Assembly: GCF_001512295.1 (NCBI RefSeq)
Contig: NZ_LNUP01000002.1
Span: forward strand, 648,027 to 712,026
DNA from: Pseudomonas sp. EpS/L25
GTDB taxonomy: Bacteria; Pseudomonadota; Gammaproteobacteria; Pseudomonadales; Pseudomonadaceae
Length of the DNA: 64,000 bases
Direction of reading: 5' to 3'
In this document: positions 1 through 24,615 of the stretch, piece by piece
How the letters are laid out: every line of letters begins with the position of its first letter
How positions within the stretch are numbered: the stretch's first letter is position 1
Position numbers and translations under genes: made by a program
Notes under the pieces: model-generated
Databases searched by the model: none
What the model saw: the letters and a program-made list of their open reading frames with translations, nothing else
What the model was told of the DNA's origin: nothing

Positions 1-567
1 TTGCTCGGGGCCTTGCGCCACGGCCACCCCGGCGTTCAGGTGCTGGAACGCGATCTCGCCACCGAGCCCCTGCCGCCGCTCAGCGCCGACTACGCCGCTG
101 CCCTGACCCGGCGCACGCCATCTGAGGCACCGGTGTTCGCTCTGTCGGAAGCCCTCATCGCCGAGCTTGAGGCCAGCGAGTTGCTGCTGATCAACGCACC
201 GCTGCACAACTTCACCCTGCCGGCGGCGCTCAAGCTGTGGCTGGACTACGTGTTGCGCATCGGCCGCACCTTCGCCGCCACCGCCGAGGGCAAGGTCGGC
301 CTGCTGGCCGATCGCCCGGTCTATCTGCTTGTCGGCTCGGGTGGCCGCCACCGCGGTCCGGAGGCACGTCAGCCAGACTTCTTCACCTCCTACCTGCGCC
401 ATGCCCTGGGCACCCTGGGGCTGTTCGACCTGCACTTCTGCTATCTCGAAGGCCTGGTCGGCGATCCCCACAGGGTTTCCGACACCCTGGCCCGCGCGCG
501 CCTGCAGCTTTCCCAGGAGGTGCCCTTCCGGCATCTCGATCCTTCCCCCACGACCCTCCCGGAGTGA
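1..567 (+). CDS. FMN-dependent NADH-azoreductase / NAD(P)H quinone reductase family, 5'-truncated
   Basis: Flavodoxin-fold reductase that transfers electrons from NAD(P)H through FMN to quinones or azo compounds in the cytosol. The visible protein is 188 residues, against about 200 for AzoR-type enzymes. The window begins inside the gene, so the N-terminal beta strand and the first part of the phosphate-binding loop are missing and the TTG at base 1 need not be the true start. The stretch INAPLHNFTLPAALKLW followed by LDYVLRIGRTF matches the family segment in which AzoR has PMYNFNIP..LKAWID, and GSGGRHRG corresponds to the flavin-contacting loop. The next gene starts 4 bases after its stop, so the two probably form one transcript. 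Family assignment is firm; the physiological substrate is not known. Confidence 0.8.
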   Translation: MLGALRHGHPGVQVLERDLATEPLPPLSADYAAALTRRTPSEAPVFALSEALIAELEASELLLINAPLHNFTLPAALKLWLDYVLRIGRTFAATAEGKVGLLADRPVYLLVGSGGRHRGPEARQPDFFTSYLRHALGTLGLFDLHFCYLEGLVGDPHRVSDTLARARLQLSQEVPFRHLDPSPTTLPE

Positions 568-570
568 ATC

Positions 571-1002
571 ATGAGTCTGCTACGCCTGCCGTTTTCCACC
601 CTGTCTCCCGCTGCCTACCAGGGCCTGGTGGCCACCAGCCAGGCCCTGGCTGACAGTTCGCTCGGCCTGCCGCTGGTGGAGCTGGTCTACCTGCGCATTT
701 CCCAGATCAACGGCTGCGCCTTCTGCCTCGGCAAGCACGCCCAGACCCTGCGCGAGCAGGGCATCGCCCAGGCCAAGCTCGACCGCCTGGCCGGCTGGCG
801 GATCAGCGAGCTGTTCGATGCCCGCGAACGCGCCGCCCTGGAGTGGGCCGAGACCCTCACGCACGTCAGTGACAAGGGGGCGCCTGACGCTCTCTATGAG
901 CCCCTCAAGGCCCACTTCAGCGACGCCGAGATCTCCGACCTGACGATGGTGGTGGCGCTGATGAATGCCTTCAACCGCCTGGCGGTGGGGATGAAGCTCT
1001 AG
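571..1002 (+). CDS. Carboxymuconolactone decarboxylase / AhpD-like family protein
   Basis: Small all-helical protein of 143 residues in the CMD/AhpD superfamily. A Cys-x-x-Cys pair (C49 and C52) followed by H56 in NGCAFCLGKH is the AhpD-type redox centre, pointing to alkylhydroperoxidase or thiol-disulfide activity rather than true carboxymuconolactone decarboxylation. The length is normal for single-domain members. It lies 3 bases behind the azoreductase gene, and the pairing of a flavin reductase with an AhpD-like protein is common in stress and detoxification operons. A hairpin follows its stop. The exact substrate cannot be read from sequence. Confidence 0.85.
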   Translation: MSLLRLPFSTLSPAAYQGLVATSQALADSSLGLPLVELVYLRISQINGCAFCLGKHAQTLREQGIAQAKLDRLAGWRISELFDARERAALEWAETLTHVSDKGAPDALYEPLKAHFSDAEISDLTMVVALMNAFNRLAVGMKL

Positions 1003-1493
1003 GGCTGGCTATTGCCCCCGATAGCCAGGACCGCGAGCCCGCCATTGCCGCTCTCGGGCATCCCGACGTGGAACCCGACGAGCGGACCGGCTAGGTACCG
1101 GGCTGTTCGAGCAGGCAGGGGCGCCGCCGCGACGGCTTGCCTCGATCCAGCGCAACCCGAGTCACGGCGGGTGCTCGAGCTCCTATCGACCGCTATCGAG
1201 AGGTGCCCCTAGTGCCCAGAATTCACCCTTGAAAACCTTCTTTTCCCAGTCCGAATTCGCCACGGTCGCGCTTTTGACAGCTCTGGAATGCTGTGCTTAG
1301 GTTCCTTGGGCCCTGTTGAGTTATGTCTTCTTATGACATGACCATTTCCAGCAGGCCGCCCTCGTGGTCAGGAAAATCCTGCAGGGCACAGGCAGCGTAC
1401 CAGGTGGAACGTGGTTCTCCCGGCAGCTCAGGTGTCAGGCCAGATACCCGCTTCACCTTCTTCCGCTTGCGGACCCCGGTCGAAGGTAGCCCC
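1003..1493. other. Intergenic region upstream of aspT
   Basis: 491 bases without a convincing gene. An imperfectly terminator-like hairpin at 1005-1028 (8-bp stem CTGGCTAT/ATAGCCAG, no T-run) directly follows the AhpD-like gene. A possible promoter lies at 1274-1302. The open frame from 1323 that runs into aspT has low-complexity, non-conserved residues before the internal ATG at 1494, so I treat it as untranslated leader. Confidence 0.5.
1274..1302 (+). promoter_or_regulatory. Possible sigma-70 promoter for aspT-asdA
   Basis: A perfect -35 hexamer TTGACA at 1274-1279 is followed after 17 bases by TTAGGT, a poor -10. It is the best promoter-like pair in the leader, about 190 bases before the aspT start. 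The weak -10 leaves this uncertain. Confidence 0.3.
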
Positions 1494-4827
<3,334 letters not shown>

Positions 4828-4903
4828 GCGGGCTCGCGCCTGATCACCCGCCGGGCCAGGCGCGGGCTATACTGGGTCTTTCCACACGACTCCAGGACGC
4901 AGC

Positions 4904-5260
4904 ATGGCCACCGATACCTCGAAGCTGGATCGCATCCTCGCCGAGACCCAGCGCGAGCGCGAACGCGGCTACCGCGACAAGGCGCTGAAGATGTATCCCC
5001 ACGTCTGCGGCCGCTGCGCCCGGGAATTCTCCGGCAAGCGCCTGAGCGAGCTGACCGTGCACCATCGTGACCACAACCACGACAACAATCCCCAGGACGG
5101 CTCCAACTGGGAATTGCTATGCCTGTACTGCCACGACAACGAGCACAGCCGCTACACCGACCAGCAGTACTTCAGCGACAGCTCCCTGAGTACCCCCAAG
5201 GTGGCCCAGGCCACCCACAATCCCTTCGCGGGGCTGGCGGGGTTGTTGAAGAAGGAGTGA
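4904..5260 (+). CDS. yajD: YajD family HNH nuclease-like protein
   Basis: Small 118-residue protein with a treble-clef HNH motif: zinc-type cysteines in CGRCAREF and CLYCHDNEH, and the HHRDHNHDNNP segment carrying the catalytic-type histidines. YajD proteins are widespread in gammaproteobacteria; their biological role is not settled. It is intact here and complete in length. Its importance in this window is positional: a broken copy of its 3' two-thirds sits in the same orientation at about 52093-52348, on the far side of the siderophore locus. Confidence 0.9.
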   Translation: MATDTSKLDRILAETQRERERGYRDKALKMYPHVCGRCAREFSGKRLSELTVHHRDHNHDNNPQDGSNWELLCLYCHDNEHSRYTDQQYFSDSSLSTPKVAQATHNPFAGLAGLLKKE

Positions 5261-5465
5261 GGGCGCGGGCGGTCTGGCTCCCAGCGGCCGGCATCCGCCT
5301 TCACTGGGGCAATCCATGGCGCCTACCCGTCTATCGAGGCGCCATGGAGCTGCCCTGGCGCCTCATCGGCACCTGGGCACCGCGCCGGCAGGCGGTGGTG
5401 CTGATCTCCAGGGGCGCCGGACGGTTACCTGGGTAGCCCGGTCGAGGTCACCGCTTCAAGGCGAG

Positions 5466-5999
5466 TCAGCTATCGCGCCTTAGCACTTCCTTACGACAAT
5501 GCACCATGGCATCGCGAATCATGAAGTTGACCAGGGTAGGGGACACTCCCAGGTCCCGGGCGATGTCCTTTTGCGGGCGGCCATGGAGCCGATAGGCCTC
5601 GAAGGCATAGCGCGTCCGCTCCGGAAGTTGCGCCAAGGCCTCCTCCACCACTTCGAGCGTCTGCTGCTGGGTATTGATCTCTTCAGGAGTGGCGTAGTGA
5701 TTGACGACCGCCAGCCCCTCTTCTTCAGGCGCGGCGTAGCGGTGTTCCAGCGTCTGTTTGCGGTAGTGATCGATGGAGAGGTTGCGGACGACTTGGAAGA
5801 GATAGCTGATCTGCGATCGGATGTTCGACAAGGACGACCGTTTCAGGCGGAAAAAGGCGTCCTGCACCACATCCTCGGCGTGGCTACGGCAGCCGGTGAT
5901 ACGGGTGGCCACGCTGAGCAGGGAGGGCCGATTGGTCAGATAGATTTCTTGCAGGGACTCGAAACCTTCTTGAGGAAGAGGATCGGGGCGAACGGACAT
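5466..5999 (-). CDS. pvdS: PvdS-like extracytoplasmic iron-starvation sigma factor
   Basis: ECF sigma factor of 177 residues that directs RNA polymerase to iron-starvation (IS) promoters of siderophore genes. Region 2 is recognisable in ATRITGCRSHAEDVVQDAFF and YLFQVVRNLSIDHYRKQ, and region 4 in LPERTRYAFEAYRLHG with the helix-turn-helix QKDIARDLGVSPTLVNFMIRD. These are the conserved stretches of Pseudomonas PvdS. The start is supported by AGGAGG 8 bases upstream. It is transcribed away from the NRPS operon, with a Fur-like box upstream, the normal PvdS arrangement in which iron-loaded Fur represses the sigma gene. IS-type promoters precede the mbtH-NRPS operon, the exporter gene and pvdA here. 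It is named by homology; no pyoverdine pathway is implied. Confidence 0.9.
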   Translation of the reverse strand: MSVRPDPLPQEGFESLQEIYLTNRPSLLSVATRITGCRSHAEDVVQDAFFRLKRSSLSNIRSQISYLFQVVRNLSIDHYRKQTLEHRYAAPEEEGLAVVNHYATPEEINTQQQTLEVVEEALAQLPERTRYAFEAYRLHGRPQKDIARDLGVSPTLVNFMIRDAMVHCRKEVLRRDS

Positions 6000-6032
6000 A
6001 GCTTGGCCTCCTGCTGAAATGGGACTCTAATC

Positions 6033-6051
6033 TAATGTTAATGAGAATGGT
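6033..6051. promoter_or_regulatory. Fur-like box upstream of the PvdS-type sigma gene
   Basis: TAATGTTAATGAGAATGGT shows three roughly repeated NNAATG hexamers, the hallmark of a Fur operator, inside an A/T-rich patch in otherwise GC-rich DNA. It lies about 35-50 bases upstream of the sigma gene start, where Fur would block its promoter. It is a partial match to the 19-base consensus, judged by eye. Confidence 0.55.
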
Positions 6052-6169
6052 TTACAATAGTTTTACAAACGGCACCTTGCCTGCCATAGGCGTGTCGTTC
6101 GGTTCGTGGTGACACCGCTCGCCTGGTCCGCATTCGGCTGACTGAGCGCGCCCACCCGTGATCAGCAGC

Positions 6170-6193
6170 TAATTAATCTCTTCGGTCACGCGT
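6170..6193 (+). promoter_or_regulatory. PvdS-type iron-starvation (IS) promoter of the NRPS operon
   Basis: TAATT at 6170-6174, exactly 16 bases, then CGT at 6191-6193. PvdS promoters have TAAAT-N16/17-CGT. The element lies 72 bases before the mbtH-like start and reads toward the biosynthetic operon. The same TAATT-N16-CGT form recurs upstream of the exporter gene, and the exact TAAAT form upstream of pvdA. Confidence 0.7.
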
Positions 6194-6265
6194 CTTCCTT
6201 TGAGCAATGGCTTACACCCTCGAGCGAATCGCGGGTGGCACGCCCCTATCCAGAGGAGAATTGAG

Positions 6266-6481
6266 ATGGCCTTTGATCAAGAAGACGCGACCTTCAAGGT
6301 GCTGGTGAACCACGAAGAGCAGTACTCGCTGTGGCCGGACTACAAGGCGGTGCCCGCAGGCTGGCGCGAGACCGGGGCTCGCGGCTCCAAGCAGGAATGT
6401 CTGGACTACGTCGAGCGTACCTGGACCGACATGCGGCCGTTGAGTCTGCGCCAGGCCATGGAAGCCCAGGCAGGCGAGTAA
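6266..6481 (+). CDS. MbtH-like protein
   Basis: 71-residue accessory protein that binds adenylation domains of NRPSs and supports their solubility and activity. All family hallmarks are visible: the [10 protein letters not shown] start, the VPAGW turn, and [14 protein letters not shown] with SLR near the end. The start at 6266 has GAGGAG 7 bases upstream; the longer frame from 6200 adds only unconserved residues. It is the first gene of the biosynthetic operon, directly behind the IS promoter and 3 bases before the thioesterase gene. Its partners are presumably the A domains of the three downstream NRPSs. Confidence 0.95.
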   Translation: MAFDQEDATFKVLVNHEEQYSLWPDYKAVPAGWRETGARGSKQECLDYVERTWTDMRPLSLRQAMEAQAGE

Positions 6482-6484
6482 GCC

Positions 6485-7210
6485 ATGGGTCTGCACCTGT
6501 TCTGCCTGCCCCATTCCGGCGCCAGCGCCATGGTCTACGCCCGCTGGCGGCGACTCCTGCCCGCCTGGATCGAGGTGCGGCCGGTGGAGTTGCCGGGCCG
6601 CGGTCGGCGCTTCGACGAGCCGTTCGCCACCGATCTGCGCAGCCTCGCGCGCCAGCTGGCCGGCGAGATCGTGCCGGCCATCACACAGCCCTATGCCCTC
6701 TTCGGCCACAGCCTCGGTGCCTTGCTGGCCCTGGAGATGGCCCATGCCCTGGGCGAGCAGGGCGCGCCGATGCCGTGCGCGCTACTGGCCTCCGGCACCG
6801 AGGCGCCGACTCGGCGTGACGATGCCGAGCTGCGCGGGCCGCTCTCCGACGACCTGCTGATCGCGCGGCTGCGCAGCCTGGGCGGGACGGATCCGGCGGT
6901 GCTCGAAGACGCCGAGTTGCTGGCCCTGACCCTGCCGGTGTTGCGCGCCGACTTCCACCTCTGTGGGCATTACCAGCCCCTGGCGCGGCCGCCCCTCGAC
7001 TGCCCGTTGCACGTCTTCGCCGGCCGCGAGGATGACGCCAGCGAAGCGGTCATGCAGGCCTGGCGGCAGGAGACCCGCGGTCCCTTCACCCTGGATTGGT
7101 TCCCGGGCGACCACTTCTTCATCAACAGCCAGGAGGCCGCGGTACTCGCAGCACTCGTGGCTCACCTGCAAGCGGCCGTCGCGGCGGCCGGGGAGACGAG
7201 GCCCGCATGA
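6485..7210 (+). CDS. Type II thioesterase of the siderophore NRPS
   Basis: Stand-alone alpha/beta hydrolase of 241 residues in the GrsT/PvdG family. Such enzymes clear misprimed carrier domains. The opening LFCLPHSGASAMVYARW is the type II signature. The nucleophile S76 lies in GHSLG, the acid is probably in VFAGREDD, and the catalytic H210 is in GDHFFIN. Its stop overlaps the next gene's start (ATGA at 7207-7210), showing translational coupling. Because NRPS3 has no terminal thioesterase domain, this protein is also a candidate for product release, although type II enzymes usually do not do that. Confidence 0.9.
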   Translation: MGLHLFCLPHSGASAMVYARWRRLLPAWIEVRPVELPGRGRRFDEPFATDLRSLARQLAGEIVPAITQPYALFGHSLGALLALEMAHALGEQGAPMPCALLASGTEAPTRRDDAELRGPLSDDLLIARLRSLGGTDPAVLEDAELLALTLPVLRADFHLCGHYQPLARPPLDCPLHVFAGREDDASEAVMQAWRQETRGPFTLDWFPGDHFFINSQEAAVLAALVAHLQAAVAAAGETRPA

Positions 7211-8193
7211 ACACCGAACTGTTCCGTATCGAGACGCTGCCCGGGGTACCGGGCGCGCTACCCCTGCTGGTCGAGGCCCGCGAGCCGGGTGTCGATCTGC
7301 TCGAGGCCCAGGCGTTGCTGCGACCGCTGGTGGACGAGCGCCTGGAACGTTGCGGCGGGCTGCTGTTCCGTGGCTTCAGCGTGGGGGAGGCCGAGCGCTT
7401 TCGCAGCTTCGCCGCCGGCTTCGGTCAGCCGTTGCTCAACTACGAGTTCGGCTCGACGCCACGCAGTAACGTGACCCAGGGGGTGTACACCTCCACCGAG
7501 TATCCGGCGCACCAGCATATCCCCCTGCACAACGAGCAGGCCTATACCCGTGAGTGGCCACTGCGCATCTGGTTCTACAGCCTGGTGGCGGCCGCTCGCG
7601 GTGGCGAGACGCCGATCGCCGACAGTCGCGCCCTCTACGCGCGGATGGGTACGGCGATCCGCGAACGCTTCGAGGCGCGCGGCCTGCTCTACACCCGCAA
7701 CTTCGGTAACGGCCTGGACGTGCCCTGGGAACAGGTGTTCAACACCTCCGATCGCCAGGTCGTGGAAGCCTATTGTCGAGCGCGCGGTATCGATTGCCTG
7801 TGGAAGGACGATGGCGAGTTGCGCACGCGCCAGCGCTGCCAGGCTACCGCCCGGCACCCGCGTACCGGGGAGGCGGTGTGGTTCAACCAGGCTCACCTGT
7901 TCCACGTCTCCAACCTGCCGCCCGAGGTGCGCGAGTCGCTGCTGGAGATCGTCGACGAGGAGGATCTGCCGCGTAACGTCTACTACGGCGACGGTAGCCC
8001 CATCGAGGTCGACCTGCTGGACGACGTACGGGGCGTACTGGAAGAGGAAAAGGTCAGTTTTCCCTGGCAGAGCGGCGATGTCCTGATGCTCGACAACATG
8101 CTGGCCGCCCATGCCCGCGCCCCGTTCGAAGGGCCACGCAAGGTCATCGTGGCCATGGCCGAAGGCCATTCCAACCTCAATGAAACCCTCTGA
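7207..8193 (+). CDS. SyrP/TauD-type non-heme iron beta-hydroxylase
   Basis: Fe(II)/2-oxoglutarate dioxygenase of 328 residues in the TauD/TfdA superfamily, closest in layout to SyrP, which beta-hydroxylates carrier-bound aspartate. Iron ligands: H108 and E110 in LHNEQAY (the HxE variant of the HxD motif) and a distal H302 in AAHARAPFEGPRK, where R311 would bind 2-oxoglutarate. The ATG at 7207 overlaps the thioesterase stop; the longer frame from 7096 is an artefact. NRPS2 contains an Asp-coding A domain followed by two tandem carrier domains, so beta-hydroxyaspartate is the predicted product, giving a bidentate hydroxycarboxylate iron ligand. Hydroxylation of another residue, such as Ser or Thr, is less likely. 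Confidence 0.85.
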   Translation: MNTELFRIETLPGVPGALPLLVEAREPGVDLLEAQALLRPLVDERLERCGGLLFRGFSVGEAERFRSFAAGFGQPLLNYEFGSTPRSNVTQGVYTSTEYPAHQHIPLHNEQAYTREWPLRIWFYSLVAAARGGETPIADSRALYARMGTAIRERFEARGLLYTRNFGNGLDVPWEQVFNTSDRQVVEAYCRARGIDCLWKDDGELRTRQRCQATARHPRTGEAVWFNQAHLFHVSNLPPEVRESLLEIVDEEDLPRNVYYGDGSPIEVDLLDDVRGVLEEEKVSFPWQSGDVLMLDNMLAAHARAPFEGPRKVIVAMAEGHSNLNETL

Positions 8194-8242
8194 ACACGGC
8201 TCTCTCCGCGGAGCTGCGTTCGCCTGCCTACAGGACGATGCA

Positions 8243-11200
8243 ATGGACGGTCGCTTTGACGACGCACGGGGCCTGGCCGCGGCCTTGACCGAATGGGCGC
8301 GGCTCGCCCCCGATCGGTTGGCTCTGCGCTTTCTCGACGAGCAGGGCGAAACCCCGCTGAGCTATCGCGAACTCGATGCCCGGGCGCGCGCCATCGCTCG
8401 CCGGCTGCTTGCCGAGGCGGAGCCCGGCGCGCGCGCCATCCTGCTGTATCCCAGCGGACCGGACTACGTGGCGGCCTTCTTCGGCTGTCTCTATGCCGGC
8501 GTCATCGCCGTGCCAGCCTACCCGCCGGAATCCCTGCGCCCGCAACACCTGGCCCGGCTGCACGGCATCCTCGCCGACTGCGCGCCACGCCTGGTGCTGA
8601 CCCTGGGCAGCCTGCAGGAGAGCCTGCAGCAGGCCTGCGGCCAGGGCGCCGAGGCGCCTACCGTGCTGGCCACCGACGACCTGCCGGTGTCGACCGATTG
8701 GCAGCCGTGCCTGCCGGCGCCCGAGCAGATCGCCTTCCTGCAGTACACCTCAGGTTCCACCGCCACGCCCAAGGGCGTCGAGGTCACCCATGGCAACCTG
8801 GCGGCCAACGAAGCGGCCATCCGCCAGGGTTTCCACATCGGCAGCGACGACGTCATGGTCAGCTGGCTGCCGCTCTACCACGACATGGGCCTGATCGGCG
8901 GCCTGCTGCAGGCCATCTACAGCGGCATTCCCTGCGTGCTGATGTCGCCGCTGCATTTCCTGCAGCGTCCGGTGCGCTGGCTGCAGGCGGTGGCGCGCTA
9001 TGGCGGCACGGTCAGCGGCGGACCCGATTTCGCCTATCGACTCTGCGCCGAGCGCCTGCGTGACAGCGCCGTGGCGGAGCTGGATCTGTCGCGCTGGCGG
9101 GTGGCCTTTTCCGGGGCGGAGCCGATTCGCCCGGACACCCTGGATCTGTTCGCCGAGCGCTTCGCGCCGGCCGGCTTCGCGCCGACCTCCTTCATGGCCT
9201 GCTACGGCCTGGCCGAGGCGACGCTCTACGTGAGCGGCGGCGCCCCGGGTGAAGGGATCGGGCGGCGTGGTTTTTCCCGCGACGCCCTGGCCGCCGGGCG
9301 TGCCGAGATGGGCATTGACCTGCAACTGGCCGCCTGCGGCCAGGCCTGTCCCGGCCAGCAACTGCTGCTGGTGGATGCCGACAGCGGCGCGCTGACGCCG
9401 GCCGGTCAGGTCGGCGAGATCTGGACCAGCGGCCCCAGCGTGGCGCGCGGTTACTGGCGTAATCCCGCGGCGACCGCCGCGACCTTCGTCGAGCGCGATG
9501 GGCGGCGCTGGCTGCGCACCGGCGACCTGGGCGTGCTGCTGGATGGAGAGCTCTATGTCACCGGCCGGCTGAAGGACGTGCTGATCCTGCGCGGTCAGAA
9601 TCTCTATCCCCAGGACATCGAGCTGACCGTGGAAACCGCGGCGCCGGTGTTACGCAAGGGGCGGGTGGCGGCCTTCGCCGTGAGCGATGCCAGCGGCATG
9701 CCGGGCATCGGCATCGCCGCCGAGGTCGCGCGCAACCGGTTGCGCGATCTGGACGTCGCCGCGCTGGTCGCCGGCATCCGCCAGGCGGTGGCCGAGGTAC
9801 ATGGCGAGGCGCCGCAGCAGGTGGCGTTGCTGGAGCCGGGCGGCATGCCCAAGACCTCCAGCGGCAAGTTGCAGCGCTCGGCCTGCCGCCGCCTGCTGGA
9901 GGCCGGCGAGTTGCCGCTGCTGGCCCCGGCGGCGCCGGTCGCGACCGCGGTCGACGACCTGGACGAGCTGGAAGGCCGCCTGGCCGATCTCTGGGAAGAG
10001 CTGCTGGACGTCCGTCCGCAACAGCGCGCCGCGCATTTCTTCGCCCTCGGCGGCAATTCGCTGAAGGCGGTACAACTGACCAGTCGGGTGCGCGAACGAC
10101 TGGGCCTGGAACTGCCGCTGGCGACGCTGTTCGCGGCACCGACGCTGGGCGAGCTGGCCCGCCAGTTGGGCACGGCGACCACGGGTGCCGACCCGGTCCT
10201 GGTAGCGGTCGCCGAGCACGAGCATCGCCAACTGTCCCCGGCGCAGAATCGCCTGTGGTTCCTCTGGCGCCTGGAGCCGGACAATACCGCCTACAATCTG
10301 GCCGGGCGCCTGCAGTTGCGCGGTACCCTGGAGCACCAGGCGCTGCAGGAGGCACTGGATGCACTGGTCGCCCGCCATGCCCCCCTGCGCACCCGGGTGA
10401 TCGAGCGGGCGGGTCAGCCCGAGGCCGAGGTGCTGTCGGCGGCACCCGTCGAGATACTGTATCTGCAGGGCGATACCGCGCTGCTCGATCAGGCGGCCGA
10501 CGCCCCCTTTGCCCTGGACACGGGACCCTTGTTGCGCGTCCAGGTGCTGTCCACGGGCGATCACCGGTACACCCTGCAGCTCTGCACCCACCATATCGCC
10601 GCGGACGGCTGGTCGCTCAATCTGCTGCTGGAGGAATTTGCCGAGGGTTATCGGGCGGCGCTTCAGGGCCGCCAGCCCGGCTGGACGCCGCTGGCCGTCG
10701 CCTACGGTGACTTCGCCCGTTGGCAGCGGGCACGCCTGGCCGGTGCCGAGGGCGAACGCCAGCTGCGCCATTGGCAACAGCGCCTGGCCGAGGTGCCCGA
10801 GGTGCTGGCGCTGCCGCTGGATCGACCGCGCACCTCGGCGGCCCAGGGACCGGCCGCCGAGGTGGCCGTGACCCTGGACGCCACGCAGGTCGAGGCGCTG
10901 CGGCAACTGGCCATCGCGCGCGGGGTGACCTTGCCCATGCTGCTGCTGGCGGCCTTCCAGCAGGTCTTGAGCCGCTATGGCCGCCAGCGCGATTTCTGCA
11001 TCGGCGTGACCACCGCCGGCCGCAGTCGCCGCGAACTGGAGCCGCTGGTGGGCTTCTTCGTCAACCTCTTGCCGCTACGCCTGAGCCTGGCCGAGGAGGC
11101 CACGGTCGGTACCCTGCTGACCCAGGTCCGCGACGAACTGCTGGCGGCCCAGGCCCACGGCGAGCTGCCATTCGAGCAGATCGTCGAGGCGCTGCATCCG

Positions 11201-13458
11201 CAACGTCTGGCCGGCACCCATCCGCTGTTCCAGGTGGTCTACGACCACCAGTGGCGTCCCGCTCCCGGGTTCGCTGCCTTGCCGGGCCTGGAATTGGAAG
11301 CGCTGGCGCTGGTCCAGCGACAGACGCCGTTCGATCTCGCGTTGCATACCCTGGAGTGCGGCGCCGTGCTGTCGGCACGCCTGGTCTATCGCCGCGACCT
11401 GTTCGAGCGCACGACCCTCGAGGCCTTGGCCGAACGCTGGCTGGCCCTGCTCGAACAGCTGGCCGCACCGGTGACCACCCTGGTGGCCCAGCTGCCCTGG
11501 CAGAGCCCGGCCCAGGCCCGGGCGCAGGTCCTCGCCTGGAATCAGCGACCATGCCAGGTGCAGCCGGGACTGCGTTGGACCCATGCGGACCTGGCCGGTC
11601 TGATCGAGGCCCAGGCCGCCTGCCGGCCGCAGGCCATCGCCGTGACCTGTGGTGCGGCGCAGCTCTGCTATGCCGATCTCAATGCCCGGGCCAATGCCCT
11701 GGCCCACGAGCTGCAGCGTCGCGGCGTCGGTGCCGAGGTACTGGTCGGCCTGGCGGTGGAACGTTCGCTGGAGCTGGTGGTGGGCCTGCTGGCCATCCTC
11801 AAGGCCGGCGGTGCCTATCTGCCGCTCGATCCGGGCTATCCGGCGCAGCGCCTGGCCTTCATGTGCGACGACAGTGGGGTGCACCTGCTGTTGACCAGCC
11901 GCGGCCTGCTGGACGACCAGCCCTGGGCACGGGAGCGGGACACCCTCTACCTGGATGACTGGGCGGAACGCCGGAGCGCGGCCAATCCGTCGCGCCGGGT
12001 GCTACCTGAGCAGTTGGCCTACGTCATTTATACCTCGGGCTCCACCGGTACGCCCAAGGGCGTTCAGGTCACCCAGGGCAACGTGCTGCGCCTGTTCGAG
12101 AGCGCCTCGGCGGAGTTCCGCTGCGATGCCCGGGATGTCTGGACGCTGTTCCACGCCTACGCCTTCGACTTCTCGGTCTGGGAGATCTTCGGCGCCTTGC
12201 TGCACGGTGGTCGCCTGGTGGTCGTGCCCTGGCTGACCAGTCGTTCGCCCCAGGCGCTGCAGGCCTTGCTGCAGGAGGAGGGCGTCACGGTGCTGAACCA
12301 GACGCCGTCGGCGTTCCGCGGTCTGATCCCGGTGGCGGTGGCCGATCCGCGGCCATCACCGCTGCGCTACGTGATCTTTGGCGGTGAAGCCTTGGAACCG
12401 GCGCTGCTGCGGCCCTGGTTCGAGCGCTTTGGTGTCGAGCGGCCGCGCCTGGTGAACATGTATGGCATTACCGAGACCACTGTCCATGTCACGGCTCGGG
12501 CCTTGGCGGCGGCCGATCTGGACGGCCCCAGCCTGATCGGCACGCCCCTGGCGGATCTCGACTGGTACCTGCTCGACGAATATGGAGAACCGGTCCCGCC
12601 GGGCATGGTGGGCGAGCTGTACGTCGGCGGGGCGGGTCTGGCTCGGGGCTACCTTGGCCGCCCGGGCCTTACCGCGGAGCGTTTCATCTCCCATCCCTGG
12701 GCCGAGGGCGCACGGCTGTATCGCACCGGCGACCTGGCGCGCTGGTCGCCGGAAGACGGCATGCAATACCTGGGGCGTGCCGACCGCCAGGTCCAGCTCC
12801 GGGGATTCCGCATCGAATTGGGCGAGGTGGAGGCCCAGCTGCGGGCCATCCCCGGCGTAGCCGACGCCCTGGTCCGGATGCGTCGCGATCCCAGCGGCGC
12901 CGAGGTGCTGGTCGGCTATGCGCTGGCCAAGAGCGGTATGGCCCTGGCCGAAGCCGGGTTGCGGGAGTGCCTGCGTCAGGCGTTGCCCGCCCAGGCCATC
13001 CCGGCGCGGCTGTTCGTCCTGCCGCGATGGCCCCTCACCGTCAACGGCAAGCTCGACGAGGCGGGGTTGCCCGAACCCCAGCAGGATAACGGCCAGGAGC
13101 GTCGATACCAGCCGCCCCAGGGCGCCACCGAGACGGTCCTGGCCGAGCTCTGGGCCCAGGCGCTGGGCCGTGTCCGGGTGAGTCGTTCGGCCAATTTCTT
13201 CGAGCTGGGTGGGCACTCGCTGCTGGCCGTCCAGTTGCTGGCGCGGATCAACGAACGCTTCGGCGTCGAGTTGCCACTGCGTGAGCTGTTCGCCACGGCC
13301 GACCTGGCCGAGCTGGCCCGGCGCCTCGAGCAGGCGCAGCCACACGCCCCGACCACCGCCGTCGACCAGGAAGTCGCCGCCGCCCTGGCCGCCCTCGAAG
13401 GGCTGTCCGAAGCCGAATTACTGGCGCTCGCCGAGCGCGCGGATCAAGAGAATCTGTC

Positions 13459-13462
<4 letters not shown>
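8243..13462 (+). CDS. NRPS1: fatty acyl-AMP ligase / ACP / C-A(Thr)-T
   Basis: Initiating synthetase of 1739 residues. Domains: fatty acyl-AMP ligase (about 10-560; the ATP loop reads YTSGSTATPKGVEVTHGNL with the FAAL-type STA, and the A10 lysine is in MPKTSSGKLQR), carrier domain with phosphopantetheine serine S606 (GGNSL), condensation domain (about 660-1085; HHIAADG), adenylation domain (about 1110-1620) and carrier with S1659 (GGHSL). Hand-read A code D-F-W-N-I-G-M-V-H-K is the standard threonine code. The layout equals the start of PvdL, so a fatty acid is loaded and joined to Thr. Start: the ATG at 8243 has AGGA 7 bases upstream; an ATG at 8180 overlapping the hydroxylase gene is possible but lacks a ribosome site. 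The stop overlaps NRPS2 (ATGA). Confidence 0.93.

Positions 13463-24611
<11,149 letters not shown>

Positions 24612-24615
<4 letters not shown>

Noticed and set aside
1012-1212. 66-codon open frame after the AhpD-like gene
   Set aside because: It begins inside a hairpin, has no ribosome site and no recognisable protein features; its composition looks like GC-rich non-coding sequence.
5261-5465. Possible small protein in the yajD-pvdS gap (ending at 5436)
   Set aside because: The frame overlaps yajD, has no independent ribosome site and no recognisable motif. It could be a remnant from the locus boundary but cannot be supported.
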